Below, one piece after another: positions 7,861-15,182 of a DNA stretch of 16,397 nt. Location of the stretch: NCBI GenBank assembly GCA_009704515.1, contig WLDZ01000011.1, positions 1 to 16,397 of the forward strand. The letters run 5' to 3'. The DNA comes from Actinomycetota bacterium. GTDB taxonomy: Bacteria; Actinomycetota; Actinomycetes; Nanopelagicales; Nanopelagicaceae. The notes under the pieces were generated by a model, which saw only the letters and a program-made list of their open reading frames with translations, was not told where the DNA came from and searched no databases. The position numbers were made by a program, and so were the translations under genes. How positions within the stretch are numbered: the stretch's first letter is position 1; each line of letters starts with the position of its first letter.

Positions 7861-8795
7861 TATGCGATTCCACCTTTGTAATTAATATTTACAACATTTG
7901 AATTAAATTCCTCGTTGATCGGTTCAGTTTCTTTTACGCGCCCGCGCTCTGCTATCTCGCGTGCAATCTGCATATATGCAATTGCTCCTGGTGATAGTGG
8001 GTCGTATGTCATCACAGTTTGATTGTATGAAGGTGCCTCTGAGATGCGAACAGCGCGAGGAATCGGAATATCAATAAGTTCGGTTGGAAAGTGGCTTCGC
8101 ACATTTGCAGCAACATCATTTGATAAACGAGTGCGTGAATCAAACATTGTTAAAATAATTGTCGAAAGTGTTAGTGCTGGGTTGAGTCGCTTCTTAACAA
8201 GTGTGTATGTTTCTAATAACTGTGACAAACCTTCAAGTGCGTAATACTCGGTTTGAATAGGGATCAGTAGCTCTTTAGATGCTGCAAAGGCGTTGATTGT
8301 TAATAACCCAAGTGAAGGTGGGCAATCAATAAAGATGTAGTCGTAGTTCACGCTGATTTCATCAATGGCCTCTTTTAATTGAAGTTCGCGAGCGACCATT
8401 GATACGAGATTGATTTCAGCATTCGCTAGTGATGTATTTGAGGGAATACAGTCGAGCTCGGGGAAACCCGCCACCTTCTGTATGACTGTTGATATTGGTG
8501 CGCTGCCCATAAGTACTTCATAAACGCCTGCGCTGGTGCGATGCTCAACACCTAAGGCTGTTGAGGCGTTTCCTTGCGGGTCAAGATCGATAACCAAGGT
8601 GCGGAGGCCGCCCATGGCGAGCGCTGCTGCAATATTGACGGTGGAGGTTGTCTTACCTACCCCACCCTTCTGGTTGGCAACGGTAAAAATGCGGGTAGAT
8701 GCTGGTTTTGCCATCGCCTCTTTGAGGCGGCGCACGCCAATTACTTTATTGCTAGTACTTGCCTCAGCTGGCGTTGTTTCACGTGAATCATCCAC
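7860..8795 (-). CDS. parA: Chromosome-partitioning ATPase ParA
   Basis: 311 aa P-loop ATPase. Deviant Walker A KGGVGKT at 43-49 (K43 is the signature lysine), DLDPQGN at 70-76, and Walker B FIDCPPS around D157. ParA-ATP coats the nucleoid and is released by ParB, pulling origin regions apart. The GTG at 8793-8795 is the first possible start after an in-frame TAA, but it has no clear Shine-Dalgarno. An internal ATG at residue 28 (8712-8714) would still leave a complete ATPase, so the true start is uncertain. A parS-like site (8775-8790) encodes part of the first residues (DDSRET). A small hairpin (8808-8821) lies in the leader. Confidence 0.95.
   Translation of the reverse strand: MDDSRETTPAEASTSNKVIGVRRLKEAMAKPASTRIFTVANQKGGVGKTTSTVNIAAALAMGGLRTLVIDLDPQGNASTALGVEHRTSAGVYEVLMGSAPISTVIQKVAGFPELDCIPSNTSLANAEINLVSMVARELQLKEAIDEISVNYDYIFIDCPPSLGLLTINAFAASKELLIPIQTEYYALEGLSQLLETYTLVKKRLNPALTLSTIILTMFDSRTRLSNDVAANVRSHFPTELIDIPIPRAVRISEAPSYNQTVMTYDPLSPGAIAYMQIAREIAERGRVKETEPINEEFNSNVVNINYKGGIA
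8775..8790 (-). promoter_or_regulatory. parS: parS-like site in the 5' end of parA
   Basis: On the - strand this reads TGATTCACGTGAAACA, differing at one position from the bacterial parS consensus TGTTTCACGTGAAACA. It sits 6-21 bases into parA, about 3.4 kb left of the DnaA boxes before dnaA. ParB from the adjacent gene is the expected ligand. If parA instead starts at residue 28, the site lies in its leader. Confidence 0.85.
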
Positions 8796-8807
8796 GGCGC
8801 TATCTAA

Positions 8808-8821
8808 CCACCATTAGGTGG
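8808..8821 (-). repeat. Small inverted repeat in the parA leader
   Basis: CCACC and GGTGG are separated by 4 bases, in the 35-bp spacer between rsmG and parA. In the mRNA it would form a 5-bp GC-rich hairpin ending 12 nt before the GTG start of parA. There is no U-tract after it, so it is not a standard terminator. A role in parA translation or mRNA processing is possible but unproven. Confidence 0.4.
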
Positions 8822-8830
8822 CGCTAAGAA

Positions 8831-9433
8831 TCAAAGCTCTTCTGGGGTCCCTTTTGCAAGTTTTTTAACCTCAACTACACGCCCTAGCCCAATGCCTGCA
8901 AGGGTAATCTCGTGAAGTTTGGCGTGGGCAACCCCAGCCATCTCACTAGCGGCCGACTCCCCCTTCATCGCTAAAAGGGATCCATTCATTTTGAGCATAT
9001 GCCAACACATCTTTTTCAGCTTCTCTAGAGGAGCAACCGCTCTTGCGGTGATGAAATCTGCGCTCTTCTTTACATCTTGAGCACGCCCACGGATTACCTG
9101 GATATCGCTGCCGCAGGCCGCCTCTTTCAGGAATTCGACTCTCCGCTCAAGGGGTTCAATCAGAGTTACTTTCAAATCTGGACGGGCCAGGGCGATAACA
9201 ATGCCAGGCAGGCCCGCTCCTGAGCCAATATCGAAGAGGGATGCTCCCTGCGGTAAAAGGATGGTTGGAAAGAGGGAGTTGAAGATATGTCGCTCCCAGA
9301 TCCTCTCCCCTTCGCGTGGGCCAATCAGGCCCCGCTCAATTCCAGCGGTGGCTAGAAATTCGGCATAGCGACGAATCTCAGCCTCGCGCTCTGGGAAATA
9401 GAGAGAGATGAGCTCATCGAGTGAATGTTCCAC
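8831..9433 (-). CDS. rsmG: 16S rRNA (guanine-N7) methyltransferase RsmG (GidB)
   Basis: 200 aa, near the usual length. R48-H-I-F-N-S53 and the S-adenosylmethionine-binding motif D68-I-G-S-G-A-G-L-P-G77 are diagnostic, followed by acidic E93 in LIEPLERR. The enzyme uses SAM to methylate G527 (E. coli numbering) in 16S rRNA; loss gives low-level streptomycin resistance in several bacteria. It lies between khpB and parA, as in most actinobacteria. The start is a GTG (9431-9433) in the centre of a parS-like palindrome, with only a weak AGG upstream. Confidence 0.95.
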   Translation of the reverse strand: MEHSLDELISLYFPEREAEIRRYAEFLATAGIERGLIGPREGERIWERHIFNSLFPTILLPQGASLFDIGSGAGLPGIVIALARPDLKVTLIEPLERRVEFLKEAACGSDIQVIRGRAQDVKKSADFITARAVAPLEKLKKMCWHMLKMNGSLLAMKGESAASEMAGVAHAKLHEITLAGIGLGRVVEVKKLAKGTPEEL

Positions 9434-9441
9434 GTGAAACC
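9426..9441 (+). promoter_or_regulatory. parS: parS-like site spanning the rsmG start codon
   Basis: TGTTCCACGTGAAACC matches the parS consensus TGTTTCACGTGAAACA at 14 of 16 positions, with 13 of 14 in the core. The central CACGTG contains the GTG start codon of rsmG on the - strand. It lies 651 bp from the first parS-like site and about 2.7 kb from the dnaA-side DnaA boxes. Confidence 0.75.
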
Positions 9442-9479
9442 TATGCTTTATGTGTTTGTTTTAGGCAGTCGTGGGTTGG

Positions 9480-10019
9480 TTAGGAAGGGAAGATAACGAC
9501 GAAACGGCGTGGATCTTCGCCCTCAGACTCTGAGGTAAGGCCCATATCTTGGATGGTGTCGTGGATAATCTTTCGCTCAAAAGCGTTCATTGGCTCCAAT
9601 TTGATGGTCTCGCCCTTTGATTTAGCTTCTTCGCCAAGCTTCTTCGCTAGGGCTGAAAGCTCCTTACGACGGTTGGCGCGGAAATTTTCAATATCAAGCA
9701 TGAGGCGGCTGCGATCCCCTGATGCAGTCTGCACCGCTAGGCGAGTAAGCTCTTGAAGAGCATCAAGGACTTCGCCGTTTGAGCCAACGAGGTGGTTGAG
9801 TTTGCCGCCGACGATGGCTAGGGCAGCACGGCCGTTTTCTACATCAATATCGATATCGCCATCAAGATCAGCAATATCTAGGAGGCCTTCAAGGTAATCA
9901 GCGGCAATATCGCCCTCTTCTTCGAGTTTGGCTACAGTCTTAGGAGCCTTCTTCTCGCGGGTCGCACTTTCATTGCTTACTTCTACTTCTTCAACTGACT
10001 CGACTGGTGAATCTGTCAT
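9480..10019 (-). CDS. khpB: KH/R3H RNA-binding protein KhpB (Jag)
   Basis: 179 aa. An acidic, low-complexity N-terminus (about 1-36) is followed by a KH-like domain (about 40-112) with its GxxG loop at G79-S-N-G82. An R3H domain follows (about 113-179), with R149-K-I-I-H153 giving the name motif. Family members bind RNA and affect cell division or envelope gene expression; KhpB pairs with KhpA in firmicutes. The Jag_N domain of firmicute homologues is absent, as usual in actinobacteria. AGGGAGA precedes the ATG. The gene lies between yidC and rsmG, its standard position. Confidence 0.92.
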   Translation of the reverse strand: MTDSPVESVEEVEVSNESATREKKAPKTVAKLEEEGDIAADYLEGLLDIADLDGDIDIDVENGRAALAIVGGKLNHLVGSNGEVLDALQELTRLAVQTASGDRSRLMLDIENFRANRRKELSALAKKLGEEAKSKGETIKLEPMNAFERKIIHDTIQDMGLTSESEGEDPRRFVVIFPS

Positions 10020-10089
10020 GATATCTCCCTAATTAGATGAATTAAATATTTATGCCTGTTATATGCGTTATTGATGATAAATGTCCGTA

Positions 10090-11034
10090 TTACTTCTTCT
10101 TCTTTTTCTTCTTTGGTTGGTTCCGCTGCCCCTCGATCTTGGGAGCTTCGACTTCAGGGGATGTAGCCCCATCAATATTCGTATCTGTGCCGGCTGCGCC
10201 ACCCTCTTTCGCCTTGCGAGCGCGCTTTCGTTCTAGCTCTTCATATGCCGGTGATCCTGGTGTTGGGTTTCGCTTAATCACATAGAACTGTTGTCCCCAT
10301 GTCCAAACGTTTGTTGTTGACCAGTAGATAAGTACTCCGACTGGAAAGTTCACACCTGAAATTGCAAAAATTGCTGGGAATAAATAAAGCATTATTTTTT
10401 GCTGTTGCAACATCATGTTGTTGCTGGCATCCATCTTTGGCATGCCTTTTGTCATCAACTGCTTCTGTGTTGTAAATGTTGTTGCAGACATAAAGATAAT
10501 GAGTAGAACTGTTACAACTTTTACAGATAATAAATCTGTACCTAAGAAACTCTCTGAGATTTTTGCGCCAAAGAATTTTGCTTGTGAAGCACTCTCTAAA
10601 TATTCACCCTTAAGAAACCCACGCGCGATTGGTGATGGAACTCCATTGTCATCTTTCGCTGCGATTCCGTTAAGAACAGTAAAGAGGGCGAAGAAAATCG
10701 GGGCTTGTGCAAGGATAGGTAAACAAGAGCTGAGTGGGTTTGCTTTATGTTCTTTATAAAGCTTCATCATCTCTTCGGATTGCTTCTGGCGATCATCTTT
10801 ATATTTGGCTTGGATTGCCTTCATATGTGGTTGTAGCGCAGTCATTGCGCGTTGGCTTTTAATTTGCTTAACAAAGAGTGGGATCAAAATAATTCGAATA
10901 AGAACCACAAGGCCCATGATTGATAGCGACCAAGTGACACCTGAGTCTTTACCAAATATCGGCGAGAAGAGGTTATGGAATGCAACCATCACTCCGGATA
11001 CGAAACTGTAGAGTGGATTTAAAATAGCGCCCAT
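10090..11034 (-). CDS. yidC: Membrane protein insertase YidC (Oxa1 family)
   Basis: 314 aa. Membrane segments lie at about 37-55, 110-125 ([18 protein letters not shown]), 172-190 and 210-250. The cytoplasmic loop between the first two is charged and helical ([22 protein letters not shown]). R47 in VLIRIILIP is the conserved groove arginine of the insertase. It inserts small membrane proteins alone or with SecYEG. The C-terminal tail is long, ending in seven lysines, which probably contacts ribosomes (inference from Oxa1/YidC biology). There is no E. coli-type periplasmic domain. The start overlaps the yidD stop by 1 nt (TAATG). Confidence 0.96.
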   Translation of the reverse strand: MGAILNPLYSFVSGVMVAFHNLFSPIFGKDSGVTWSLSIMGLVVLIRIILIPLFVKQIKSQRAMTALQPHMKAIQAKYKDDRQKQSEEMMKLYKEHKANPLSSCLPILAQAPIFFALFTVLNGIAAKDDNGVPSPIARGFLKGEYLESASQAKFFGAKISESFLGTDLLSVKVVTVLLIIFMSATTFTTQKQLMTKGMPKMDASNNMMLQQQKIMLYLFPAIFAISGVNFPVGVLIYWSTTNVWTWGQQFYVIKRNPTPGSPAYEELERKRARKAKEGGAAGTDTNIDGATSPEVEAPKIEGQRNQPKKKKKKK

Positions 11035-11330
11035 TAGTGAGCCCCTTCTTTTTGTAAACCAGTGATTAGCCCTGATTTAAGCTTCTTTTCGCGTGCTTCT
11101 GTGCTGTCAATATCAGCATCAACGTAATCAACTCCGCCGTGTGACCAAGGGTGGCAACGAAGTAAACGTGATGCGGTCATTAGTAAACCTTTGAATCCGT
11201 GGCGTGAGATAGCGGTCACTGCATAGTTAGAACACGATGGATAGAACTTGCACCGTGGTGGGCGGGTAGCAGAATATTTCTGGTATGCGTTGATTGAATA
11301 TTTGATCAGTGTTTGGAAGGCGCGCTTCAT
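11034..11330 (-). CDS. yidD: Membrane protein insertion efficiency factor YidD
   Basis: 98 aa with the family's signature [12 protein letters not shown] (C27, C33), RHGFKG and [10 protein letters not shown] (C59). It is a small membrane-peripheral protein, amphipathic at its N-terminus, that aids YidC-dependent insertion. It is bounded on both sides by 1-nt TAATG overlaps, with rnpA upstream and yidC downstream, which implies translational coupling and a fixed expression ratio. Confidence 0.95.
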   Translation of the reverse strand: MKRAFQTLIKYSINAYQKYSATRPPRCKFYPSCSNYAVTAISRHGFKGLLMTASRLLRCHPWSHGGVDYVDADIDSTEAREKKLKSGLITGLQKEGAH

Positions 11331-11698
11331 TAGATTTCCGCCTTCTTTGTAAATTTCTCGCTTTTGCGTAAAAGATCAGAGAAGAGTTTTGTGATTTGGT
11401 TCTCTGTTGATGCAGCATCGCTCTTTTGGGCCAGCGCTCTGATTACCAAGAGGGAGCCTTCTGGAAATTTGGAAAGTTCTGGGGCAATCAGGTGGCGTAA
11501 TTTGCGTGATAAGCGGTGGCGTTGAACTGATCCGCCTGCAGATTTACCAACGATTAATCCTGCACGAGATTGCGGATCTTTTGGGGCAGGTTGGATATAA
11601 AGGTATCCGACAAAAGATTCTGTCGTAGCTCTGATTCCACTCTTTGTGATGCGAGAAAAATCAGCAGGTGTGGTTATGCGCGCATTTTTAGGTAGCAC
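11330..11698 (-). CDS. rnpA: Ribonuclease P protein component
   Basis: 122 aa, the usual size. It begins [13 protein letters not shown], typical of RnpA, and carries the basic RNA-binding helix [14 protein letters not shown]. Here R60-H-R62 replaces the classical RNR motif, as in several actinobacteria. The protein binds RNase P RNA and precursor tRNA 5' leaders. The start is GTG (11696-11698) with no obvious Shine-Dalgarno. The next gene, yidD, overlaps its stop by 1 nt. Confidence 0.93.
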   Translation of the reverse strand: MLPKNARITTPADFSRITKSGIRATTESFVGYLYIQPAPKDPQSRAGLIVGKSAGGSVQRHRLSRKLRHLIAPELSKFPEGSLLVIRALAQKSDAASTENQITKLFSDLLRKSEKFTKKAEI

Positions 11699-11764
11699 GG
11701 GATGCTATCGCCGCTCTATTCAAACTTTTACGGACGTTTATCTGTTGTGTCGGGTGATGGGCGC

Positions 11765-11902
11765 TTACGCTGAAAGGCGTGTGCGACCCTTACCGCGGCG
11801 GGCAGAAAGAATTGCGCGGCCTGCGCGTGATGCCATGCGAGCGCGGAAGCCATGCTTCTTGGCGCGACGACGGGTATTTGGTTGGAAGGTGCGCTTTGTC
11901 AT
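11765..11902 (-). CDS. rpmH: Ribosomal protein bL34
   Basis: 45 aa, starting MTKRTFQPN and rich in Arg/Lys ([15 protein letters not shown], ending [12 protein letters not shown]), the invariant L34 pattern. It is part of the 50S subunit. The longer open frame reaching 12022 has no L34-like extension; the ATG at 11902 is preceded by TTGGAG and matches the family start. It is the first gene of the leftward array rpmH-rnpA-yidD-yidC-khpB-rsmG-parA-parB. Confidence 0.98.
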   Translation of the reverse strand: MTKRTFQPNTRRRAKKHGFRARMASRAGRAILSARRGKGRTRLSA

Positions 11903-11992
11903 GAGAACTCCAAAAAATAGGTGAGCTTGGTAAGGCTCGTGGATCAGGTCAGAGATACGGGGGAAGCAAGGTTGTTCCGTGCTAGGGGTGTA

Positions 11993-12022
11993 ACGGTAAG
12001 GGTGTGGATAGCCTCTGGTCAA
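11993..12022 (-). promoter_or_regulatory. Putative rpmH promoter
   Basis: On the - strand, -35 TTGACC (12017-12022) is followed by an 18-bp spacer and -10 TACCGT (11993-11998). It is the best leftward promoter match upstream of rpmH and is oriented to drive the whole rpmH-parB array. A DnaA box (12003-12011) fills the spacer. Confidence 0.45.
12003..12011 (-). promoter_or_regulatory. DnaA box (one mismatch)
   Basis: TGTGGATAG on the + strand, so CTATCCACA on the - strand: 8 of 9 to TTATCCACA. It lies between the -35 and -10 hexamers of the putative rpmH promoter. Confidence 0.6.
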
Positions 12023-12055
12023 ACTCGTCCTATGGGCTCCTAGGGGCGGTTTAGG

Positions 12056-12064
12056 TGTGGATAA
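12056..12064 (-). promoter_or_regulatory. DnaA box (exact)
   Basis: TGTGGATAA, an exact complement of TTATCCACA, just upstream of the candidate dnaA -35 element. Confidence 0.8.
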
Positions 12065-12068
12065 CTAC

Positions 12069-12097
12069 TTGCATATTTACTGTAAAGGGGTTACTTT
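12069..12097 (+). promoter_or_regulatory. Candidate dnaA promoter
   Basis: TTGCAT (12069-12074), a 17-bp spacer and TACTTT (12092-12097) give a TANNNT -10 with a weak -35. The palindrome TTTAC-T-GTAAA (12076-12086) lies within the spacer and could bind a regulator. The leader to the ATG would be about 100 nt and crosses three DnaA boxes. The call is weak. Confidence 0.3.
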
Positions 12098-12102
12098 GCG
12101 GG

Positions 12103-12111
12103 TTCTCCACA
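12103..12111 (+). promoter_or_regulatory. DnaA box (one mismatch)
   Basis: TTCTCCACA, 8 of 9 to the consensus, in the opposite orientation to its neighbours in this cluster. Confidence 0.5.
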
Positions 12112-12168
12112 GGTATCCGTCAAATTGGTCCTCATTTCAAGGCTAAACCCTTACTTGAGAGCACACCC

Positions 12169-12189
12169 TGTGGATAACTTTGTGGATAA
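12169..12189 (-). promoter_or_regulatory. Tandem pair of exact DnaA boxes
   Basis: Two exact TGTGGATAA boxes (12169-12177 and 12181-12189) are spaced 12 bp start to start, so nearly on the same DNA face. They lie 14-35 bp before the dnaA ATG, well placed for DnaA to repress its own gene and to nucleate a DnaA filament. Confidence 0.85.
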
Positions 12190-12203
12190 GAAGGTGGGTA
12201 GGT

Positions 12204-13616
12204 ATGGCGCTCAATAGCCTCGAACTCACCCAGCTTTGGGAGCGGGTTGTCCTAGAAATCTCAACTGGAGAGCCTCAACACCGCGCCTTTTTGGCGATGA
12301 CTAAGCCTCTTGGTTTGCTCCCTAATGAAGATGGGCCAGCCAGCCTCCTTGTCGCCGCGCCTAACTCTTTTGCTAAAGATGTTCTTGAGTCGCGGTTGCG
12401 TCCAGCGATCAATGAAGTTCTCACTCGTGAATTAGCGGGGGCTACAAATATTGCAGTGATGGTTGATGAAAGTATCGAACTCGCAGATCTACCTGAACCC
12501 GCAATTACTGTCGAACTTCCTCGTCCCGGTACAGGTCGCGAAAATCAAAGCGATATCCGTAGTTCGACAACTGATATCTCATCTTCACAATTAAACGAGA
12601 GATACACATTTGAAACTTTTGTTACAGGTGAATCAAACCGTTTCGCGCGTGCCGCTGCGATTGCCGTGGCAGAGGCACCAGCTAAAGCTTATAACCCGCT
12701 CTTTATTTACGGGGATTCTGGGCTAGGAAAAACACATTTACTTCACGCAATCGGTGCATATTCACGCGAGTTATTTCCTAATATCCGTGTTCGTTATGTT
12801 TCTTCAGAAGAATTTACTAATGACTTTATTAACTCTATTCGTGATGATAAAGCCACATCTTTTCAGCGTCGCTACCGTGACTTAGATGTACTACTTATTG
12901 ACGATATTCAATTTTTAGAGAATAAAGAACGCACACAAGAAGAGTTCTTCCACACCTTCAATACTTTGCATAATGCAAAGAAACAGATTGTTATTTCATC
13001 GGACCGTTCACCAAAACAATTAACAACTCTTGAAGATCGTCTCCGTTCGCGGTTCGCGTGGGGATTTACAATCGATGTTCAACCACCAGAGCTTGAGACT
13101 CGTATCGCTATCCTCCGTAAAAAAGCGGCGCAAGATCGCCTTAACGCACCTGACGATGTTCTTGAATACATCGCGAGTAAAATCTCCACAAACATCCGCG
13201 AACTCGAGGGTGCCCTTATTCGAGTGACTGCATTCGCTAGCCTCAACCGACAGAGTGTTGATATGGGGTTGGCTGAAATTGTTCTTAAAGATTTAATGCC
13301 TAATGAATCCAACCCAGAGATAACTGCCGCAACAATTATGGCGCAGACCGCAGCCTTCTTTAAATTAACCCTTGAAGATCTCTGTGGCACTTCACGATCA
13401 CGCGCCCTTGTTGAGGCTCGCCAGATTGCGATGTATCTCTGCCGCGAACTCACCGACTTATCGCTGCCAAAAATCGGCCAGACTTTCGGGGGGCGCGACC
13501 ACACCACGGTTATGCATGCAGACCGCAAAATTAGAGAGTTGATGGCTGAACGCCGGGCGCTCTATAACCATGTAAATGAGATCACCACAAAAATTAAACA
13601 GCAGAGCGCTTACTAA
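12204..13616 (+). CDS. dnaA: Chromosomal replication initiator DnaA
   Basis: 470 aa from the ATG at 12204, chosen over a TTG at 12180 because that TTG lies across a DnaA box while AAGGTGGG and GTAGG precede the ATG. Domain I is about 1-90; domain II is a short variable linker (about 95-125). The AAA+ domain has Walker A G170-DSGLGK-T177, Walker B LLIDD (D233, D234) and sensor SSDRSPKQL. The C-terminal DNA-binding domain carries the signature [10 protein letters not shown] (430-439). DnaA-ATP binds the boxes on both sides of its gene, opens the origin and loads the helicase. Domain II is much shorter than in Streptomyces, fitting a compact genome. Confidence 0.98.
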   Translation: MALNSLELTQLWERVVLEISTGEPQHRAFLAMTKPLGLLPNEDGPASLLVAAPNSFAKDVLESRLRPAINEVLTRELAGATNIAVMVDESIELADLPEPAITVELPRPGTGRENQSDIRSSTTDISSSQLNERYTFETFVTGESNRFARAAAIAVAEAPAKAYNPLFIYGDSGLGKTHLLHAIGAYSRELFPNIRVRYVSSEEFTNDFINSIRDDKATSFQRRYRDLDVLLIDDIQFLENKERTQEEFFHTFNTLHNAKKQIVISSDRSPKQLTTLEDRLRSRFAWGFTIDVQPPELETRIAILRKKAAQDRLNAPDDVLEYIASKISTNIRELEGALIRVTAFASLNRQSVDMGLAEIVLKDLMPNESNPEITAATIMAQTAAFFKLTLEDLCGTSRSRALVEARQIAMYLCRELTDLSLPKIGQTFGGRDHTTVMHADRKIRELMAERRALYNHVNEITTKIKQQSAY

Positions 13617-13647
13617 TATCTTTTGAAACTAACCCTTAAGCAGGGGT

Positions 13648-13666
13648 CTTAAAGCCCAACTTTAAG
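13648..13666. repeat. Inverted repeat, 7-bp arms, 5-base loop
   Basis: CTTAAAG and CTTTAAG are separated by CCCAA, 32 bp after the dnaA stop. No T-run follows immediately, so it is a weak terminator candidate; it could be a protein site at the origin border. The sequence AACTTTAAG recurs at 13861-13869. Confidence 0.5.
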
Positions 13667-13696
13667 CTTGTCCGTTTTACCCACTTTACCCCCAGA

Positions 13697-13726
13697 TGTG
13701 GATATCTTGTGGATAACTGTGGATAA
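13697..13726 (-). promoter_or_regulatory. Array of three DnaA boxes
   Basis: TGTGGATAT (13697-13705, one mismatch) is followed by exact TGTGGATAA at 13708-13716 and 13718-13726. Steps of 11 and 10 bp put all three on one helix face in one orientation, as expected for cooperative DnaA loading. This is the densest box cluster in the window. Confidence 0.85.
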
Positions 13727-13768
13727 ATGTGGTTTTTTAGTGGGTAACTTGCCTCTCGTGCCACTTAA

Positions 13769-13787
13769 TAAGCGTTATTTACGCTTA
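13769..13787. repeat. Inverted repeat, 7-bp arms, 5-base loop
   Basis: TAAGCGT and ACGCTTA are separated by TATTT, between the triple DnaA box array and the later boxes. Its arm and loop sizes equal those of the repeat at 13648-13666, although the sequence differs. It may bind an origin protein or form a cruciform. Confidence 0.5.
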
Positions 13788-13818
13788 ACCGTTGGCGATC
13801 TTCGTTTACCACGGTTTT

Positions 13819-13827
13819 CTATCCACA
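13819..13827 (+). promoter_or_regulatory. DnaA box (one mismatch)
   Basis: CTATCCACA, 8 of 9, in the opposite orientation to the triple array. Confidence 0.6.
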
Positions 13828-13892
13828 GAAAAGAGAGGGTTTTCCACTATATAATGGAGTAACTTTAAGGCTCTGAGCGGGGGTTTTATAGT

Positions 13893-13901
13893 TTATCCAC
13901 A
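13893..13901 (+). promoter_or_regulatory. DnaA box (exact)
   Basis: TTATCCACA, exact, facing the A/T tract that starts 29 bp further on. Confidence 0.8.
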
Positions 13902-13925
13902 GATATTCGCTCCACCTATTACTAC

Positions 13926-13945
13926 TATCTTTATATATAAATCTC
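13926..13945. other. Candidate DNA unwinding element
   Basis: This includes 13 consecutive A/T bases (13930-13942), with the 12-bp palindrome TTTATATATAAA at 13930-13941. It is the most AT-rich tract I noticed in the origin and lies next to an exact DnaA box, the expected arrangement for initial melting. Not proven; thermal stability profiling would test it. Confidence 0.45.
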
Positions 13946-14038
13946 TCTGTGGGGGCGAACCACCTTTAAAAATTCCCCATTCCTACCACTAACCAATCTA
14001 TGCCAGACTTTCCAACTTGAATGAGATGAGGCTTCGGC

Positions 14039-15169
14039 GTGAAATTTACAGTAGACCAGCAAGCGCTAACCGACGGGGTTAATTGGGTATCCCGCTCTCT
14101 ATCTACACGCCCAATCAAAACCGAACTTCTCGGAATTAAAATTGATGCAACCGGCGATCAAGTAATTCTTTCAGGTTCTGATTTAGAAACTTCAAGTAAA
14201 GCACTTTTTAACGCTGACATTTTTGAAAAAGGCGCAGTATTAGTTCCAGGAAAATTACTAGCTGAAATTTCTCGCTCGCTTCCAAATAAACCAATCACAA
14301 TCACTTTAGATGGTTCACGCGTTTTAGTAACTTCAGGTTCTGCAAAATTTACACTTCCAACACTTTCATTAGATGAGTATCCAAACCTCCCAGAACTCCC
14401 TGCAAAAACAGGAGTGATCGCCAGCGACACATTCGCTACAGCTGTTGCACAAGTTGCTATCGCTGCCGGCCGTGATGATTCACTTCCAACCCTTACAGGT
14501 GTTCACATCGAAATCGAAGAAGATAAAGTCACACTTGCCGCAACAGACCGTTATCGCTTAGCAGTCCGTGAATTCTCATGGGATCCATCAACACCAGGAT
14601 TATCTACATCGGCGCTTCTACGCGCTCGCACCTTAGCCGATGCTGCTAAATCACTAACAGGTTCAAAAACAGTTTCGCTTTCCTTTGCACCAGCTGCAAG
14701 CAATGATCGCCTCGCTGGTTTTTCTGGCGAAGGCAAACTAATGACATCAAGAATGTTAGATGGCACCTTCCCTCCATACCGCCATTTACTTCCAAGTGAA
14801 GCAACAACAACCGCTGTTATTGAAGTTGCACCGTTCTTAGATTCTGTCCGTCGTGTTGCGCTTGTTGCCGATAAAACAATCCCGCTACGTCTTGAATTTA
14901 CAGACGGAGGTGTTTCACTTGAAGCAGGTACTGGCGAAGAAGCACAAGCTACAGAGACTATTGATGTTTTACTCAACGGCGAACCAATCTCAATTGCATT
15001 TAACCCAACTTTCTTAGCTGACGGTTTGCAAGCAGTCGGCACACCATTTGTACAAATCTCCTTCACTGGATCAAATAAGCCTGCCATCCTGACAGGCCGC
15101 ACCGAACCAAATGGTCCATCAATAGATACCTATAAATATCTTTTGATGCCAATGCGCTACGCCTCTTAG
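14039..15169 (+). CDS. dnaN: DNA polymerase III beta subunit (sliding clamp)
   Basis: 376 aa, the normal clamp length, starting MKFTVDQQALTDGVNWV and ending in the family-typical YLLMPMR. Three similar clamp domains are expected at about 1-120, 128-250 and 255-376. The dimer encircles DNA and tethers polymerase III. The start is GTG (14039-14041), with GATGAGG 7 nt upstream. It follows oriC and precedes recF by 13 bp, so the two are probably co-transcribed. Confidence 0.97.
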   Translation: MKFTVDQQALTDGVNWVSRSLSTRPIKTELLGIKIDATGDQVILSGSDLETSSKALFNADIFEKGAVLVPGKLLAEISRSLPNKPITITLDGSRVLVTSGSAKFTLPTLSLDEYPNLPELPAKTGVIASDTFATAVAQVAIAAGRDDSLPTLTGVHIEIEEDKVTLAATDRYRLAVREFSWDPSTPGLSTSALLRARTLADAAKSLTGSKTVSLSFAPAASNDRLAGFSGEGKLMTSRMLDGTFPPYRHLLPSEATTTAVIEVAPFLDSVRRVALVADKTIPLRLEFTDGGVSLEAGTGEEAQATETIDVLLNGEPISIAFNPTFLADGLQAVGTPFVQISFTGSNKPAILTGRTEPNGPSIDTYKYLLMPMRYAS

Positions 15170-15170
15170 A

Positions 15171-15182
15171 AGGTAATTACCT
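15171..15182. repeat. 12-bp palindrome over the recF ribosome-binding site
   Basis: AGGTAATTACCT is a perfect palindrome directly abutting the recF ATG and containing its Shine-Dalgarno (AAGG at 15170-15173). In DNA it could bind a dimeric protein. In RNA it cannot form a hairpin within one copy without a loop, but it could favour dimer pairing. Confidence 0.5.

Larger units (their letters stand above)
11903..12203. other. oriC: rpmH-dnaA intergenic region (left part of oriC, divergent promoters)
   Basis: 301 bp without a gene, between divergently transcribed rpmH and dnaA. It holds three exact DnaA boxes (12056-12064, 12169-12177, 12181-12189) and two with one mismatch (12003-12011, 12103-12111). 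Promoter-like elements face both ways. An 11-bp palindrome TTTAC-T-GTAAA lies at 12076-12086. The boxes could serve both origin function and DnaA control of dnaA and rpmH. Confidence 0.75.
13617..14038. other. oriC: dnaA-dnaN intergenic region (main oriC part)
   Basis: 422 bp without a gene. It holds three exact DnaA boxes (13708-13716, 13718-13726, 13893-13901) and two with one mismatch (13697-13705, 13819-13827). Two inverted repeats share 7-5-7 geometry, and there is a 13-base pure A/T tract (13930-13942). A TATAAT (13850-13855) could be a dnaN -10 element or simply AT-rich origin DNA. The dnaA-dnaN interval is the usual oriC location in actinobacteria. Confidence 0.85.

Noticed and set aside
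10052..10285. 77-aa + strand frame with a run of phenylalanines
   Set aside because: It is the complement of the poly-lysine tail of yidC.
11903..12022. 40-residue N-terminal extension of L34
   Set aside because: L34 is about 45 aa and starts at MTKRTFQPN. The extension is promoter and DnaA-box DNA.
12180..12203. TTG start adding 8 residues to DnaA
   Set aside because: It overlaps an exact DnaA box, and the extra residues (MWIRRWVG) do not look like a DnaA N-terminus. The ATG at 12204 has a better ribosome site.
13668..13862. 64-aa open frame between dnaA and dnaN
   Set aside because: It begins with TTG, has no ribosome site, and is composed of DnaA boxes and an inverted repeat.
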